A program made the translations under genes and the position numbers. The notes under the pieces are model-generated. The model had not been told where the DNA came from. It searched no databases and saw nothing but the letters and a program-made list of their open reading frames with translations. DNA of 43,110 bases from Conidiobolus incongruus B7586 (Eukaryota; Entomophthoromycota; Entomophthoromycetes; Entomophthorales; Conidiobolaceae): contig JNEM01009081.1 of assembly GCA_000697335.1 (NCBI GenBank), positions 1-43,110 of the forward strand. Direction: 5' to 3'. Positions 1 to 11,319 of the stretch are shown one piece after another (position 1 is the first letter of the stretch; each line of letters starts with the position of its first letter).

Positions 1-6
1 TATCAT

Positions 7-38
<32 letters not shown>

Positions 39-1808
39 CAAACATATTTATCTGAATTTTATAATTGGTATTGCAAACGAAGTATTAAAAATATATCAAT
101 TATGGATATGAAAGTGTTTCGAATGGATAAAATATTTAAAATATATTTGCTTGCTTTTATTTTTGAAAATGATTATTCCCAAATTAATCAACCAATAAAG
201 TTTTATAGAATTTTTTTGATTAACCGATTATATACATTATTGAGAAACGAATATTGAAATTAAAATATTTTCATAATGAAAAATATTTTAATCACATTCA
301 ACTTGTTTTATTATTTATTCTTGAAATTTTTAAAATGTAATATATAAATTTATTTAATAAATTTAGTTATTCAAGAAATCTATTGATTTATTTTATATTA
401 AAACAAAATATATAATTAATTAATATTTTTTCTACTATAAAATTAGATGAGAATAAAATGGTAATTCATTATTATATACTAAACTATATAATTAAAAAAT
501 TATTAGATATTATTTATATAAAACTAATGAATATATAACTATAGACAGATTAATCGATCATTATTAAATTATTTATATAAACAGACAATTATTATCAAAT
601 ACTTTATAAAAATACTATTTTATATTCATTTTTAATTTTTATTGTCGATTTGGGAAAAATATTATCACTTAATTATTCTTGTATTCTAATTATCAATTTT
701 TTAATTATATTTGAAAGGATTACTAATAATAATTTATTTTCACCCAATATTATCAGAATATTTCCTCAATTCTTTAAAAAATTAAAATATTAATAATGAT
801 TGTATGTTAAATAAAAGGTGTTATTATATATTTATTTTATTCAAATTAAATCATTAGCTATTGTAAAAGAATAATAAAATACAGAATCTTGCCTTTATAA
901 AAATTTAATGGTTTTTAATATTAAAAAACCTTAACCTCAATATATAATATAAATACAATTTATGACAACTTTAAATACCTGCTCTGTTTATAGTTATATT
1001 GAATAAATCAGAATTAATAAAAATATAAGCATTGTAAATATTTCTGATAATTTATGTAATATGATTTGGGAATATATATATGGAAGTAGAATAAATAGCA
1101 AATTTTACAAATTCTTTAACAGGAAATTCAAAGACTAGTCATCGAAGTTATATACTGTATTACTTCCTTTCTGAAATATAATATTTATAATTATTTTAAA
1201 ATTAACCAAGGTTATAGAACAATATATTAGTTATTAATTTAGAATGATTAAAATAAACAGATATTTATCAATTACAATATATTAATTATAATTTAAAAAT
1301 TTTCCAAATATATTTTATTTAGTTAAGTATAATAATTTAAACAAAATTTTTGAACATTAGAAAAGAGATATTAACTTTTAAACACTGGTTGATCTTAACT
1401 ATCTAAAAATAACAGTATTAAATTGCTATTATAATAACACCATTTACTTCATTCTGACTTGAAAAATTTAATATTTAAATTGTTTAATCTGGATTTATAA
1501 GTTATTTTTTGATTGAGAAGTCTGTATAATTTAATAATCTTAATTTTTTTTGTTGATTGATATATATTAAAAGAGTTTATTCCATCAGTTATTGAAATCC
1601 GTATTATAATTATAATAAATGTGCAAATTAATAAAGTAACTCTTATGTGTTTTGAATATTTATGTATAATTTTTCATAATGAAAACATTATTATTAATAC
1701 AAAGTGTTATTTGATTGTAAGTTAATTGATTAGAAGTATGTTTTTTCAAGACCCTCTATTAATAATGTCATAATTTAACTATAAATTTATCATTATTATT
1801 TAACTAGG
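1..1808. other. AT-rich intergenic DNA, no gene seen
   Basis: The stretch opens with a (TA)n microsatellite and continues as AT-rich sequence with frequent stops in all frames. I see no open frame with protein-like composition, no tRNA-like T-arm and no repeat shared with other parts of the window. It could contain old decayed elements too diverged to see by eye. Confidence 0.6.
7..34. repeat. (TA)14 microsatellite
   Basis: An uninterrupted TA dinucleotide run of 28 bases at the start of the window. Similar runs occur near 23857 and 41952. Such runs are common in AT-rich fungal intergenic DNA. Confidence 0.95.
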
Positions 1809-2021
1809 TGTTGCATTTCAAAATTAACCATCCATCCTGATTCGATCGTTAAGCTAATGCTAATTCTAATTCAGGCTGGCTTTGTCAGTCCATAATTAAA
1901 GTAACTCCTTGTTAGATTTTAACCAAATCCTATATCATTCACTGAATCAACTATTTAAACCTAGAAGTGAGAAAGAGAAAGAAAAGGTTTTTTCTGGATA
2001 TTCTGGTACAGCGTCTCAACA
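1809..2021 (+). mobile_element. Candidate solo LTR, Ty1/copia-like, about 213 bp
   Basis: A GC-richer island in AT-rich DNA. It begins TGTTG and ends CAACA, a perfect 5-bp terminal inverted repeat of the TG..CA kind typical of Ty1/copia LTRs. A TATA-like stretch (tatttaaa) lies in its second half and is followed by a purine-rich run. No clear target-site duplication and no primer-binding site follow it, so if it is an LTR it is an old solo copy. The ends were chosen from the inverted termini only; no second copy was found in this window. Confidence 0.35.
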
Positions 2022-2801
2022 GTAAGCTTTAAGACATACAGTCCCGATACATTAAAGAGCAGGATTAACAGATAATATACTAAATCGTATTATGAATACT
2101 TTACTAACAACGATTTATATTTACAAAACATGATAAAACACAACACAAGGTATTAATTTAATTATTGTATTAATTTAATAATCTAGCTATCTAATTCTAG
2201 GTTCAAGGATATATTAATTGAGGATTTTATATAATATTTACATATATAGAAAAAAACGCTATCTAGAAAATGGATCAATTCTTTTAATAAATATCTTGAA
2301 TTTTTAATTAGGAAATAAAATTTAAAAAAATTTCCATATTTGTCTAAATCCGATATTAATAAAATCAATCAAATTTAAAAAATTACAAAAAAATATTCAA
2401 AATTTAAGGATAAATATAATTGTAGTTGATACTTAAAAGTATTTATATCTAAATAATCAGATGTTAGGTATTTGGGATATATATATATATATTAAATGAA
2501 CACTATTTTCATTATAAACCACAGATATTAAGGAATAAAGGTTATAAATTGTCTATCTAATAATTTTTAAGTTCTTTCAAAAATTTAAAGTATAAAATGT
2601 GCATTATAAATGCCCTCATAATATTGGGTTTATTAATAATATCCTAAGATCAACTTATATCATTTCATTCTATGGTTATAGTTATCGTTATATCTAATGA
2701 AATATTGATATTTTTATTAATAGCTGGTATATTCATAATTGATTTTTTTACCTTAAAAATATTATTAAAGCAATTATTGTTAATACTCCTTGGGAAAGTC
2801 G
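2022..2801. other. AT-rich intergenic DNA, no gene seen
   Basis: AT-rich sequence between two LTR-like islands. The one longer open frame here, on the minus strand at 2183-2368, would need a TTG start and has the F/I/K/Y/N/S composition of random AT-rich DNA. Nothing else is recognisable. Confidence 0.6.
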
Positions 2802-3113
2802 TGTCCAGAATAAATTGGATAAAAGAGAGAGATCTGGTGAATTCCAGGTAAGTGTTAGGGAGATAGGGAGTTTATTGATTTAAGTCAAATAGCTGGGAAG
2901 ACCCAGATCGAACCCATCTTGTTGAGGATAGCTCTAATTCGGGGTTTTATATAGTGTGAGTTGGGTAAAGTGATTTATGAGGTTCCCTGATTACTTGCAT
3001 CATTGGCCAATTAAAAGATAGAGTGGGAGCAGATGGTGTGCGAGGGGGAAATGACTTCAGCATTAAGGTGATGTAAAATACTTGGGTAGAAGGTAGTCAC
3101 CTAGCTCGTGACA
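2802..3113 (-). mobile_element. Candidate solo LTR, about 312 bp, minus orientation
   Basis: A GC-richer island. Read on the minus strand it begins TGTCACGAG and ends GGACA. It carries a clean TATA box (tatataaaa, plus-strand 2948-2957 region) and an AATAAA-type signal about 80 bp further on, the U3-R-U5 order expected of an LTR. The start resembles Ty3/gypsy LTR starts, but the family is uncertain. No internal region, matching second LTR or target-site duplication was found, so it is a fossil if it is an LTR at all. A different kind of promoter-bearing repeat cannot be excluded. Confidence 0.4.
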
Positions 3114-3539
3114 TTGTTTTGAAATTTACCTACTAAGAATTTTAGAGTCCCATTGAACTATAATAAGATTTCAAATGAGTTATATTCTATTTTCTTATAA
3201 AAATTGGATAATCAAATGAATTTGTTTATTAAATGCGATTATTGACAATACATTATTTTTTAATAGAATTTTGAATAATATTGAAGTATTAATTAAATTT
3301 TGCTAATTCAATTTTCAAATTACGCTTACAATATATATTTGAATTTTATTAGGGAATTATTAAATGTTAATACTTTCTGAATATTTTTAAATAAAGAATA
3401 ATAATTGAAAAGGCAAAAATACTAGTTAAGTGGCATTGCAAACCTGTTAAATTCTTTTAATTGTAAAAGGATTATTGGTATAGAAAATTGTTCAAATCAT
3501 TAATAAAAATATTTAACCTCAAAAATATAATTTAAATTT
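3114..3539. other. AT-rich 3' flank of TF1, no gene seen
   Basis: AT-rich DNA between the LTR-like island and the stop codon of the minus-strand regulator TF1. It probably holds the TF1 3' untranslated region and poly(A) site, but no specific signal stands out from the A/T background. Confidence 0.5.
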
Positions 3540-5094
3540 TTATTCATAAAGTAACTTCCAATTAATATGATCCTTATATTTTGGACTGTTATTGATCATA
3601 TTAATAATCAAGAAAATAAGGTGGTTTAAATTATTTTGGAATTCGATTGAACCAGAAGTCTTACTTTTCATTTTCAAGCAACCGATAAAGCACATAATGA
3701 ATAACATACATTTCACTCCTTCCCTAGATGGTTCAACCTGTGAAATACACTGAATCAAATCGAAGTTTAGTTGAATCCAATTATTTTCAATCAAGCTATC
3801 AGAGAAATTATTTAATAATAGAGTATAAAGTTGATGTTTCATCAGTAGGTATTTCAAAGTCATTTCCACTTTCAAGCATCGTAGGAAGCTGGGTTTAAAA
3901 AAGTCTAAATGGCTACAGTATATTTCATCCAGCTTTTTCAATAGTAGAGTAATCTCATCCCTGTCAATTTGGCCCCGTACTGTTATTTGTGATAGGGGTT
4001 GGCAAATATGTAAATTTACCAAAAAGTAATAATCATGAGTAACTTGGATGCTATACGCTATAACACAGTCCTGATAATTAACTTGATGAGGATTGTTAAG
4101 CTGTAGGGTCCAATCGAATTTAGGATTAAAATCGCTAACACCTTGAAAAAAAGCAAAATTGGATGGAAAGTCTGCCGTGGAAAATATAAAGTCAAATACT
4201 TTGATAAAGGCCAAATACCTTTCATAATTCCCTTTAGTGCTTAAGAGATTGCATCTATTGCATATACCTAATAAATCACCCACTTTAATTGCATTATATA
4301 AACATAGTTTTTTCATTCGATGATTTCCCCTCCGTTGATATGTAAGATATAGTAAAATATAACTTTGCATCAATTTTAGACTGACTGGAGAGTGTAATAA
4401 ACTTTTTAGAGTAATTTCTTCCAAATTCTTCATTTTGTGATCGGTAATTTTAGTACGATGTTGATAATTGTCATAAGCCAAAATATAAATACAATTGGAC
4501 CGAAGCCAGCATTCCGTAATGTCAAAATAAGGTAAACTGAATAATGGATGGTATGGATGAATCTGGTCGAAATATATCTGTAGTAAAGAAGGCCAAAACA
4601 AGGGATTAAGAGTGTGGTCATTAATTGGATCGACTATGACCAAGTAAGTTGAGTCATCAGTCAGTTGGGTGAATATATCCATGCTTAACGATAATATTGA
4701 CATTATCTTGGAATGTTGAGAAGCTTCAACAGGTTGAGGGTAAGGAGATAAAAATTGTCCATTTGGGTATAAAATAGGAGACTCAGGTGTCGATGATAAT
4801 TGTGTTTTGGCTAAATAATTTAATTAATAAAATATTTACATATATTTGAATATTAAATATACCCAAAACCAATTCGTTTTTTAATTTTTTAATCTCTTTT
4901 GTTTGAATAAGACGACATAAAATCTTAGGATTTTTACCAGTTCTGCTAAAATTCTCACATTCATAACCGTTTTCCACACACCGAGAGCATTTAGGCAGTT
5001 TTTTATCACACTTCTTTTTGTATAATCGACACTTGGTACAAGCAAATTTATTTTTATTAGAGTTAAAAGAAGTCTTTGGAAATACTGATAACAT
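3540..5094 (-). CDS. Zn2Cys6 (Gal4-type) transcription regulator TF1, two exons
   Basis: Two exons, 5094-4863 and 4810-3540, joined by removing a 52-nt intron, give a 500-residue protein. The start is the ATG at 5094-5092; the frame opens slightly earlier, but only with TTG. Cysteines 19, 22, 29, 36, 39 and 46 form a canonical C-x2-C-x6-C-x6-C-x2-C-x6-C binuclear zinc cluster with the basic run KKK before Cys29. A short linker is followed by a helix (KEIKKLKNELVLAKTQL) that looks like a dimerising coiled coil; the splice falls inside it and keeps the heptads in register. The rest has NPLFW and the helical 'LYNAIKVGDLLGI' block typical of the fungal regulator middle region. It is a diverged relative of TF2 at 21.5 kb. 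Role by family: nuclear DNA-binding regulator, probably of CGG-containing sites; the target is unknown. An isolated CCGG lies about 160 bp upstream of the start. Confidence 0.85.
4811..4862 (-). other. Spliceosomal intron of TF1 (52 nt)
   Basis: On the minus strand it starts GTATAT and ends TTTAG, with a TTAAT-like branch region near the acceptor. It follows codon 77 plus one base. Its removal joins the zinc-cluster exon to a second exon that is open for 423 codons, and it completes a coiled-coil heptad pattern. Confidence 0.85.
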
Positions 5095-8000
5095 TTTAAA
5101 AAGTGGCAAAATCTACTTTTTTTCGAAATTTGAATGGAACTTTGATAATTATATATATCTATATATATATTTTAATAGGAATCATTATGAATAATAATTA
5201 TGGGTTAAATATAACTTCGCTATTATTTCTATATATAAATTTTATCCTGTTAAACCGGATTTGATTAAAAAATATGTGCAAAAAAGTAAAATAATACTGT
5301 GTATATATAATATTTTGAATTATAATTGTCAATATATATTAGATTATAATGAAAAACAGTTGAGTTTTTTATTTTTGGAGAAATAATAATCAAAAATACT
5401 AGAGTATTGATTGTACAGAATATTAAAAATTTCATTAATTATATTAATCCTACAATTTGGTTTGTTTATTTTACAATTAGTTTACTCCACTATTCTTATT
5501 TCATGCATGATTATTGATCAGTTATTTCATGTAAAGCTGTTGTATAATTTACTTATACAACTATGGTATTTTTCAAATATCATGTTCAACAACTAAGAGT
5601 TTGCTTAATTTGCTAGAAGCCATTGTCAATTGCAAATTTCTAATAAAAATTCTGCAATAATAAATCATAACCATTATTTGGATGATATTTATTCAAAATT
5701 TATTAAAAATAACTTGTGAGAAGAGATATTAATTTTTTGTTAATTTCAAACTCTAATAGGAACCCATTAAAACCACCAAAATCCAGTTAATTTAATTTTT
5801 TTTCCATTCCTTGACTAAGGTTTAAAATATAAGTGATTCACTGAATTATAATTTAATCGAATCTAAATTAAAAATTGATTTGATTTAGCAAATACATATT
5901 TAGTATTATCATTAATAACGTATACCCATAACTCATTTCATCGTTATTTATATTCATATTTAATCTTTTAAAGCAAAATTTCGACACTTAAAGATGTAAT
6001 CTGATAAGAAAATCATTATAAATCTTACACAGAGCAATAAATAGTATGGATTCTTGTTTTAGGGATAATAAAATTCGGCAATTGGCTGAAAAGATATTAT
6101 GAAAATTAATTCGAGGATTATAACTTAGTCAAATATATTACTTTTAAAAAAATTCAATATAATTATTATCAATTAGTACAGTTATCTATAGATATTTTTA
6201 GTATAATTTGGCCTGAAACCATTAATACAAACATAACCACATCTTTTCAGCATCCTATTATTTACTATTTAACCTGTTTTCAAATATGTTATTCAAATGA
6301 TACCATATTCCAAAAACCAATATAAAAAAATCCACCCTAAATATTCATGCAGTTTTCAACGGAAATGAAATACATGTCTTTAGGTTAAGATCATTATAAT
6401 TAACAAAATTGAATATCAATATGGAAATGTATCATAATAATATATTGAATTTTGCGAATAATTTCAATTCAGGCTGTTTTCAAAATATTTAGTTTCCATT
6501 TGGAACTTGGTCTTTGGCAACCTGATTCAAATAATAAAGCAAAATATTTGACAAAAATATTCCCAACACTTTAGTATGCACTCAAATTAAAAAATTAATT
6601 TACAATCAATGATATAATCGATATGCAGCATAGCAAATTGGTGAAACTTATATTTGTGATTTTAGTCCAATGTTATTTAATTCAAATTTAAATATATTAT
6701 CACATCTATATATGATACTATTGGAAAAGTGTTTAAATATCGTCAAAAATATTATTGAATTGAAATTTGAATTATATTATTTATTTCGATATTATCAAAT
6801 GATATTATTAATGAATATTTAAATATTTGTCTTTACAAAATAATTATTTTGTTTTAATACGCTACAATGTGACATTGATAATTTCATATTTTCAAAACCT
6901 GTTAATCAAATAAATCGAAAAGCATAGAAGTTCAGATTGTTATATTTAAAAATCAGATTATATAAAAATAACTGCGGGTGTACAGTATATTTATTTTATA
7001 CAAATATTCTAAATATTTTAACGCTATATGAAAAGCTTAATTATATAATATTGGTAAATAATTTAATAACTTGGTGATATTTGAAAAAGATACTCACTCA
7101 AGTGCCCATTTTGTAATTATTGAGGCATAACTGCACCTAAAGTATGCTTGGATTAGCAATATTTAAGAAACTGGAGATTTTATTAATTTTCGTACAGAAT
7201 TTGATGCAAACGCTGATTAACTAGCTTTCAAGATGTATTTTTAAAAAATTGAGTTTTGTTAGCAATTTATTTCTATATTTTGATAATAAAACTAGAGTAA
7301 AATTATTATTTCAATTTAATACCACTCTTTTTAATAATTAATAATAGTAAGGTGAATTGAAATTAGTATTAAATTATTTATGCCCAAATTAGGATAAAAT
7401 CAATTTGGATTATTATGAATCTGAATTAATTCAAAAATCCAAATATCATTTCTTTTTTATACATAGTTCAAAATATTCTTTACATTTCAATTATTCTGTT
7501 TTAATAATTATATTAATTTCAATATTTTTAATATTTTCGTTCAAATATAAAATAAAAATAATACATTTTATTATGATTTTTATCCAAGTTTTGATTAAAA
7601 ATATATAATTCATTAACTATCAACAAAATTTATAATTGTTAAAAATAGTTAAAGTGACTTGATTTTTCATTTACCTATTTCGTCAAAATGTTAAATTTTT
7701 ATAATGAAACATTCTATATAAAAAATCACTACATATAGTAATATATTTTATGTTAATAAGCAATTTTGGAAATTATTCCACTGTTCGACATTATATGTCT
7801 CCAAATTTAGTATCTGAAAATATTTAAATTGTTTTCAGCGTTGGGTTAGAACATATATTTTTGAAAATTCAAATTTATTTTAGAATGTACCTTGAATATA
7901 TTAGAGGGATGTGTATATATAATAATTGATCAATTAACTAATTAAAGGCTGTTAATGCCATAAAGTTTTTAAATTTAACTTTACAGATTATTCTAAATGT

Positions 8001-8389
8001 AAAATAACCTAGCAATAATCCATAAAATACATTGAAAAATTTCTTCAAATAGCGAAGAAGTTAGAATCGATAAAATATACTGTGTGGGAAAAATAGTTTA
8101 TTAAGATAACTTAATGATTATTCTTTAAATTGAATTGATGGAAAAAGTAGTAAATATAATATACATAGAAACAATTTTATATGAATTATTGAAACATAAT
8201 GTCGATTACAATATTTTTATAAAATAACAGGTTAATAAGATTTGGGAAGTAGGCAAATCTATAGTATATAATTTATTTTCTTTTGTAAATATAATGAAAT
8301 TGAGTTTTTATTACTAATAACAAAATTTAATTCTGAAGCTATAGCTTTTAATTTATAAATTTAATGAAAAATAAATAATAAATTTATAT
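5095..8389. other. AT-rich gene desert
   Basis: About 3.3 kb with dense stops in all frames. Short frames at 5411-5596 and 7405-7608 start at TTG and have random AT-type composition. Slightly GC-richer patches near 5760-5800, 6480-6530 and 7090-7160 may be decayed coding or mobile DNA, but I could not assign them. The first few hundred bases must include the TF1 promoter. Confidence 0.6.
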
Positions 8390-9290
8390 ATATATATATA
8401 TAATTTAGATAATTATTATACCCAATTTAATGGATCGATGAATTAAAGTAGTTAGCAAATCGCCGATATAGTTGTAATATACAAAGTTTTATTTTAACGA
8501 ATATCTATACTATAACATTGATCTACGCAAGATCAGTCATCACGTTTTATCCTGTTCTCTATTTTATAACAAATAATTTGGATTTGATACTATGATTCAA
8601 TACTTTGGGGTAATCACAATGCTATCAACCAAATGGCCTGGGAAATTCAAATGGTCAAATGTTGATAATTTCTTGGAGTCAAGTCAGATCAATTGATAAT
8701 AACAAACATCAATTCCTTTCACTGCAACCATTCTCGCATAAAAAATCAAAACTCCATCGTAGTATAGCCTAAGGCATATGTGAACTGAGGACAACAAGTG
8801 ATCTTACCTCTAAGATAAATTTGAGTAGATCAATTCCTCTATTTAATTTAAATGAATTTGATAGTCTTAATTTCCTAATAAATATGATTTCATCTGGAAT
8901 TTCAAAATCTTTTCACTAACGAAAAGTAGACTAGAGAATGAAACTATATGCATGGATTCATAGATGAAATTCATTCGCTCATCCTTAAAATCATACTGCT
9001 ATACTATCAATGGTATGCTATCCCTGCTTAGCCATATGTTATAATATAGCAGATGTCTTGTAACATACTAAAATTCTTTGAACAAAACAATTTAATTTAA
9101 ATTTTGCAATAAAAATTGAAACAAATGGATGAAATCATCATTAAAATGAATGAAATCATTTTTCAAGTCTCCGATTATAAACCTAACAAAAACTAATCAA
9201 ATTGAAAGGTTAGACACATTGTCACGCGTTCCAATCTTCCCCAATCCATTTAAGGAACCAATCAAATTGCTTAATTCCCTCTTTACAAAC
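8390..9290 (-). mobile_element. Ty1/copia pol remnant (RT and RNase H region), broken
   Basis: A GC-richer island on the minus strand whose translations show scattered blocks in the order expected for copia pol: a YG..AG-like block near 9020-9040, an NPC-I-like block near 8945-8970, a block like the copia FKMxDLGxLKYFLG segment near 8810-8850, and a possible RNase H stretch near 8430-8475. The spacing fits the family. The element is heavily broken (on the order of ten or more interruptions), has no LTRs beside it and looks old. The 9080-9290 part is the least certain. It is a fossil with no intact frame. Confidence 0.45.
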
Positions 9291-9711
9291 TTTTGAGTAT
9301 TTGAACCATTATAATCAAATTTACAAATATATATTATCATTAGCAAAGCAATTTTGAATTACTATATTTGATATTAGATCGTTCAATTAATAACCAATTC
9401 AAACGAGGAAACATTTAATTATTGATAGTATGAAATAATGTTCAGTAATTGGTATATAAACCTACAATGGAGTTTTCCCTATATTATTTTATTAAAATTC
9501 AATTTTAAAGTTGAAAAATTAAAAAAAAATTTTTTCGACTATATATCTTTTTTATTAAAGTAAATAGATTGAATTGAATTAATTTTAAAATTGATAGAAA
9601 ATTGTCGGTTTGTCGTCTTTTCTGATATCGAATTTGGCTGATTATTCAGCTTATCCTCCTTAAATTTTGTATTAATTATCTTTTATAAATTGTTTATTAC
9701 TCCTGAAAATA
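9291..9711 (+). promoter_or_regulatory. Upstream region of the DHA2 transporter
   Basis: AT-rich DNA leading to the transporter ATG. A TATATAAA box lies at 9453-9460, about 250 bp upstream, and a CGG triplet, rare in this DNA, lies at 9606-9608, about 100 bp upstream within a short GC-richer stretch. A T-rich run precedes the start. TATA-like words are common here by chance, so the box is only a candidate; a CGG could be a half-site for a Zn2Cys6 regulator. Confidence 0.35.
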
Positions 9712-11319
9712 ATGTCAAGTGAAACAAAAGTTATTCTTTCTCATCACACTCTTCTCGACGATGATGAATATTCAACATGCTCGAACTGGTCATGCAAGTT
9801 GAAATCGTGGACACATACAGTCCTCGTAACTATTGGGCTGACCCTTGGTGCATTCATTGCCTCGCTGAGCGAAGCGGTGGTATCCACAGTGACAGACACC
9901 ATAGCGAACGATTTAAAATCCTTTGGTGCACTCACATGGATAGCAGGAGGGTACATGCTATCTTTAGTTGCTTTCTGCCCTCTCTTTGGCAAGTTAAGCG
10001 ATATTTTTGATCGAAAACCTGTAATGGTATTTTCGGTCGTAGTGTTCGCATTGGGATCTTTGGGTTGTGCGCTGGCAAGAACAATGCCCATGCTGATTGG
10101 ATTTCGCATCCTTTCCGGCATAGGAGGAAGTGGTTTATTATCTCTCAGTTACATCATGGTTTCTGATATTATTCCCCTTGATAACAGATCATCCTATCTA
10201 AGTTTAGTATCCACAATATTCGCACTGTCTAACATCCTGGGTCCGATCATTGGGGGAATCATCGCCGAGTATTCTTGGCGAGGTATTTTCTACCTTCAAA
10301 TTCCTCCATGTATTATTTTGGTTTTGATTGTAACCTTCGTGCTCGAATTACCCAAATCTGAAGGTAACATGCTATGTCGTCTAAAACGAGTAGACTTTCT
10401 AGGCTGTATTACATTAACAGTATCCGTGGTCCTATTAGTTCTGGCCACTAATTGGGGAGGTAAAGAATATGAATGGCATTCGGTTTTAATTATCACATTA
10501 TTTAGCTTATCATTTGTAATTTTCCTAATATTTATTATTATTGAATGGAAATTCGCATTTGAACCCATATTACCTGGAAGAATATTTAATCGCAATATCA
10601 TTCTAGTGAATTCAGCTCACTTCTTTGCAGGTGCTATTAGACTTGTCATGGTATTCTATTTCCCCATATATTTTCAAAATGTTAAAGGCTTAACTCCTAG
10701 TAAATCTGGATACCAATTAATTCCATTTATTTTGTCGATATCGGTATTTTCAGTTGTTTCGGGGTATTTGGCCCAATTGGTAAGATCTATTCGAGGAGTC
10801 ATGTGGTTTGGGAGTGTAATTAGCTTAATTGGTGTTTGTTTATTTGCATTTATGCCTAAAATTGAAAGTACTACAGTGGAAATGGTTGTTGTTATTGTAA
10901 ATGGTATGGGCTTGGGATTGTATCTTCAATTGATTACGCTTACTTGCCAGGTGAGTGTGCCCCAAGAAGATGTCGCAATCAGCACAGGATTCTCGGGTTT
11001 TAGCACTAATATTGGCGGCATAATTGGTATAGCAGTAATTGGGAGTATCTTTGACAACACTTTGGTTAATCAAATCTCAAAACATCTACCTGACTACTCA
11101 GCACACCAACTGATTTTACCTGAAGTAGTCAAAGGCCTCAATTCACAACAATTACAGCTATTAAGGCAAAGTTATTTCGAATCATTTCAATTATCATTCA
11201 AATTTTTGATCCCTTTTAATATAATTACCATTATGTTTTTATTAGGTTTAACGAACATAAAAATTGATTCGAAAAAAGTTTTTGATATTGAAAGAAATGA
11301 AATTGAAATTAAAAATTAA
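9712..11319 (+). CDS. DHA2-type major facilitator (drug or amino-acid transporter, Vba/Azr1-like)
   Basis: A 535-residue integral membrane protein, intronless, starting at the first in-frame ATG. Hydrophobic segments run from about residue 35 to 520 and fit the 14 helices of the DHA2 family (usual length 500-600). Motif A (GKLSDIFDRK) is at 93-102, the R-IxGIG-type motif B starts at Arg132, and motif C (LGPIIGG) is at 176-182, followed by SWRGIFYLQIP. The family exports drugs by proton antiport or moves basic amino acids into the vacuole (Vba proteins); substrate and membrane cannot be told from sequence. The N-terminus has an acidic patch after a dileucine (TLLDDDEY), which might act in sorting. 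Oddity: the family's LDxTIV segment reads SLSEAVVSTV, so the usual Asp is Ser. The gene is far less AT-rich than its surroundings and stands alone between deserts. Confidence 0.9.
   Translation: MSSETKVILSHHTLLDDDEYSTCSNWSCKLKSWTHTVLVTIGLTLGAFIASLSEAVVSTVTDTIANDLKSFGALTWIAGGYMLSLVAFCPLFGKLSDIFDRKPVMVFSVVVFALGSLGCALARTMPMLIGFRILSGIGGSGLLSLSYIMVSDIIPLDNRSSYLSLVSTIFALSNILGPIIGGIIAEYSWRGIFYLQIPPCIILVLIVTFVLELPKSEGNMLCRLKRVDFLGCITLTVSVVLLVLATNWGGKEYEWHSVLIITLFSLSFVIFLIFIIIEWKFAFEPILPGRIFNRNIILVNSAHFFAGAIRLVMVFYFPIYFQNVKGLTPSKSGYQLIPFILSISVFSVVSGYLAQLVRSIRGVMWFGSVISLIGVCLFAFMPKIESTTVEMVVVIVNGMGLGLYLQLITLTCQVSVPQEDVAISTGFSGFSTNIGGIIGIAVIGSIFDNTLVNQISKHLPDYSAHQLILPEVVKGLNSQQLQLLRQSYFESFQLSFKFLIPFNIITIMFLLGLTNIKIDSKKVFDIERNEIEIKN

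Noticed and set aside
2183-2368. Short frame at 2183-2368 (minus); similar ones at 5411-5596, 16686-16880, 29990-30199 and 30482-30679
   Set aside because: All start at TTG and show AT-driven composition without domains. The 30482 frame also overlaps the permease 3' end in antisense.
2895-2925. tRNA-like GGTTCGATC on the minus strand
   Set aside because: The 70 bases upstream do not fold into acceptor, D and anticodon arms, and it lies inside an LTR-like island.
7405-7608. 67-codon plus-strand frame with hydrophobic stretches
   Set aside because: It starts at TTG and is built of I, F, K, Y and S codons expected in AT-rich sequence; hydrophobicity is a by-product of T-rich codons.
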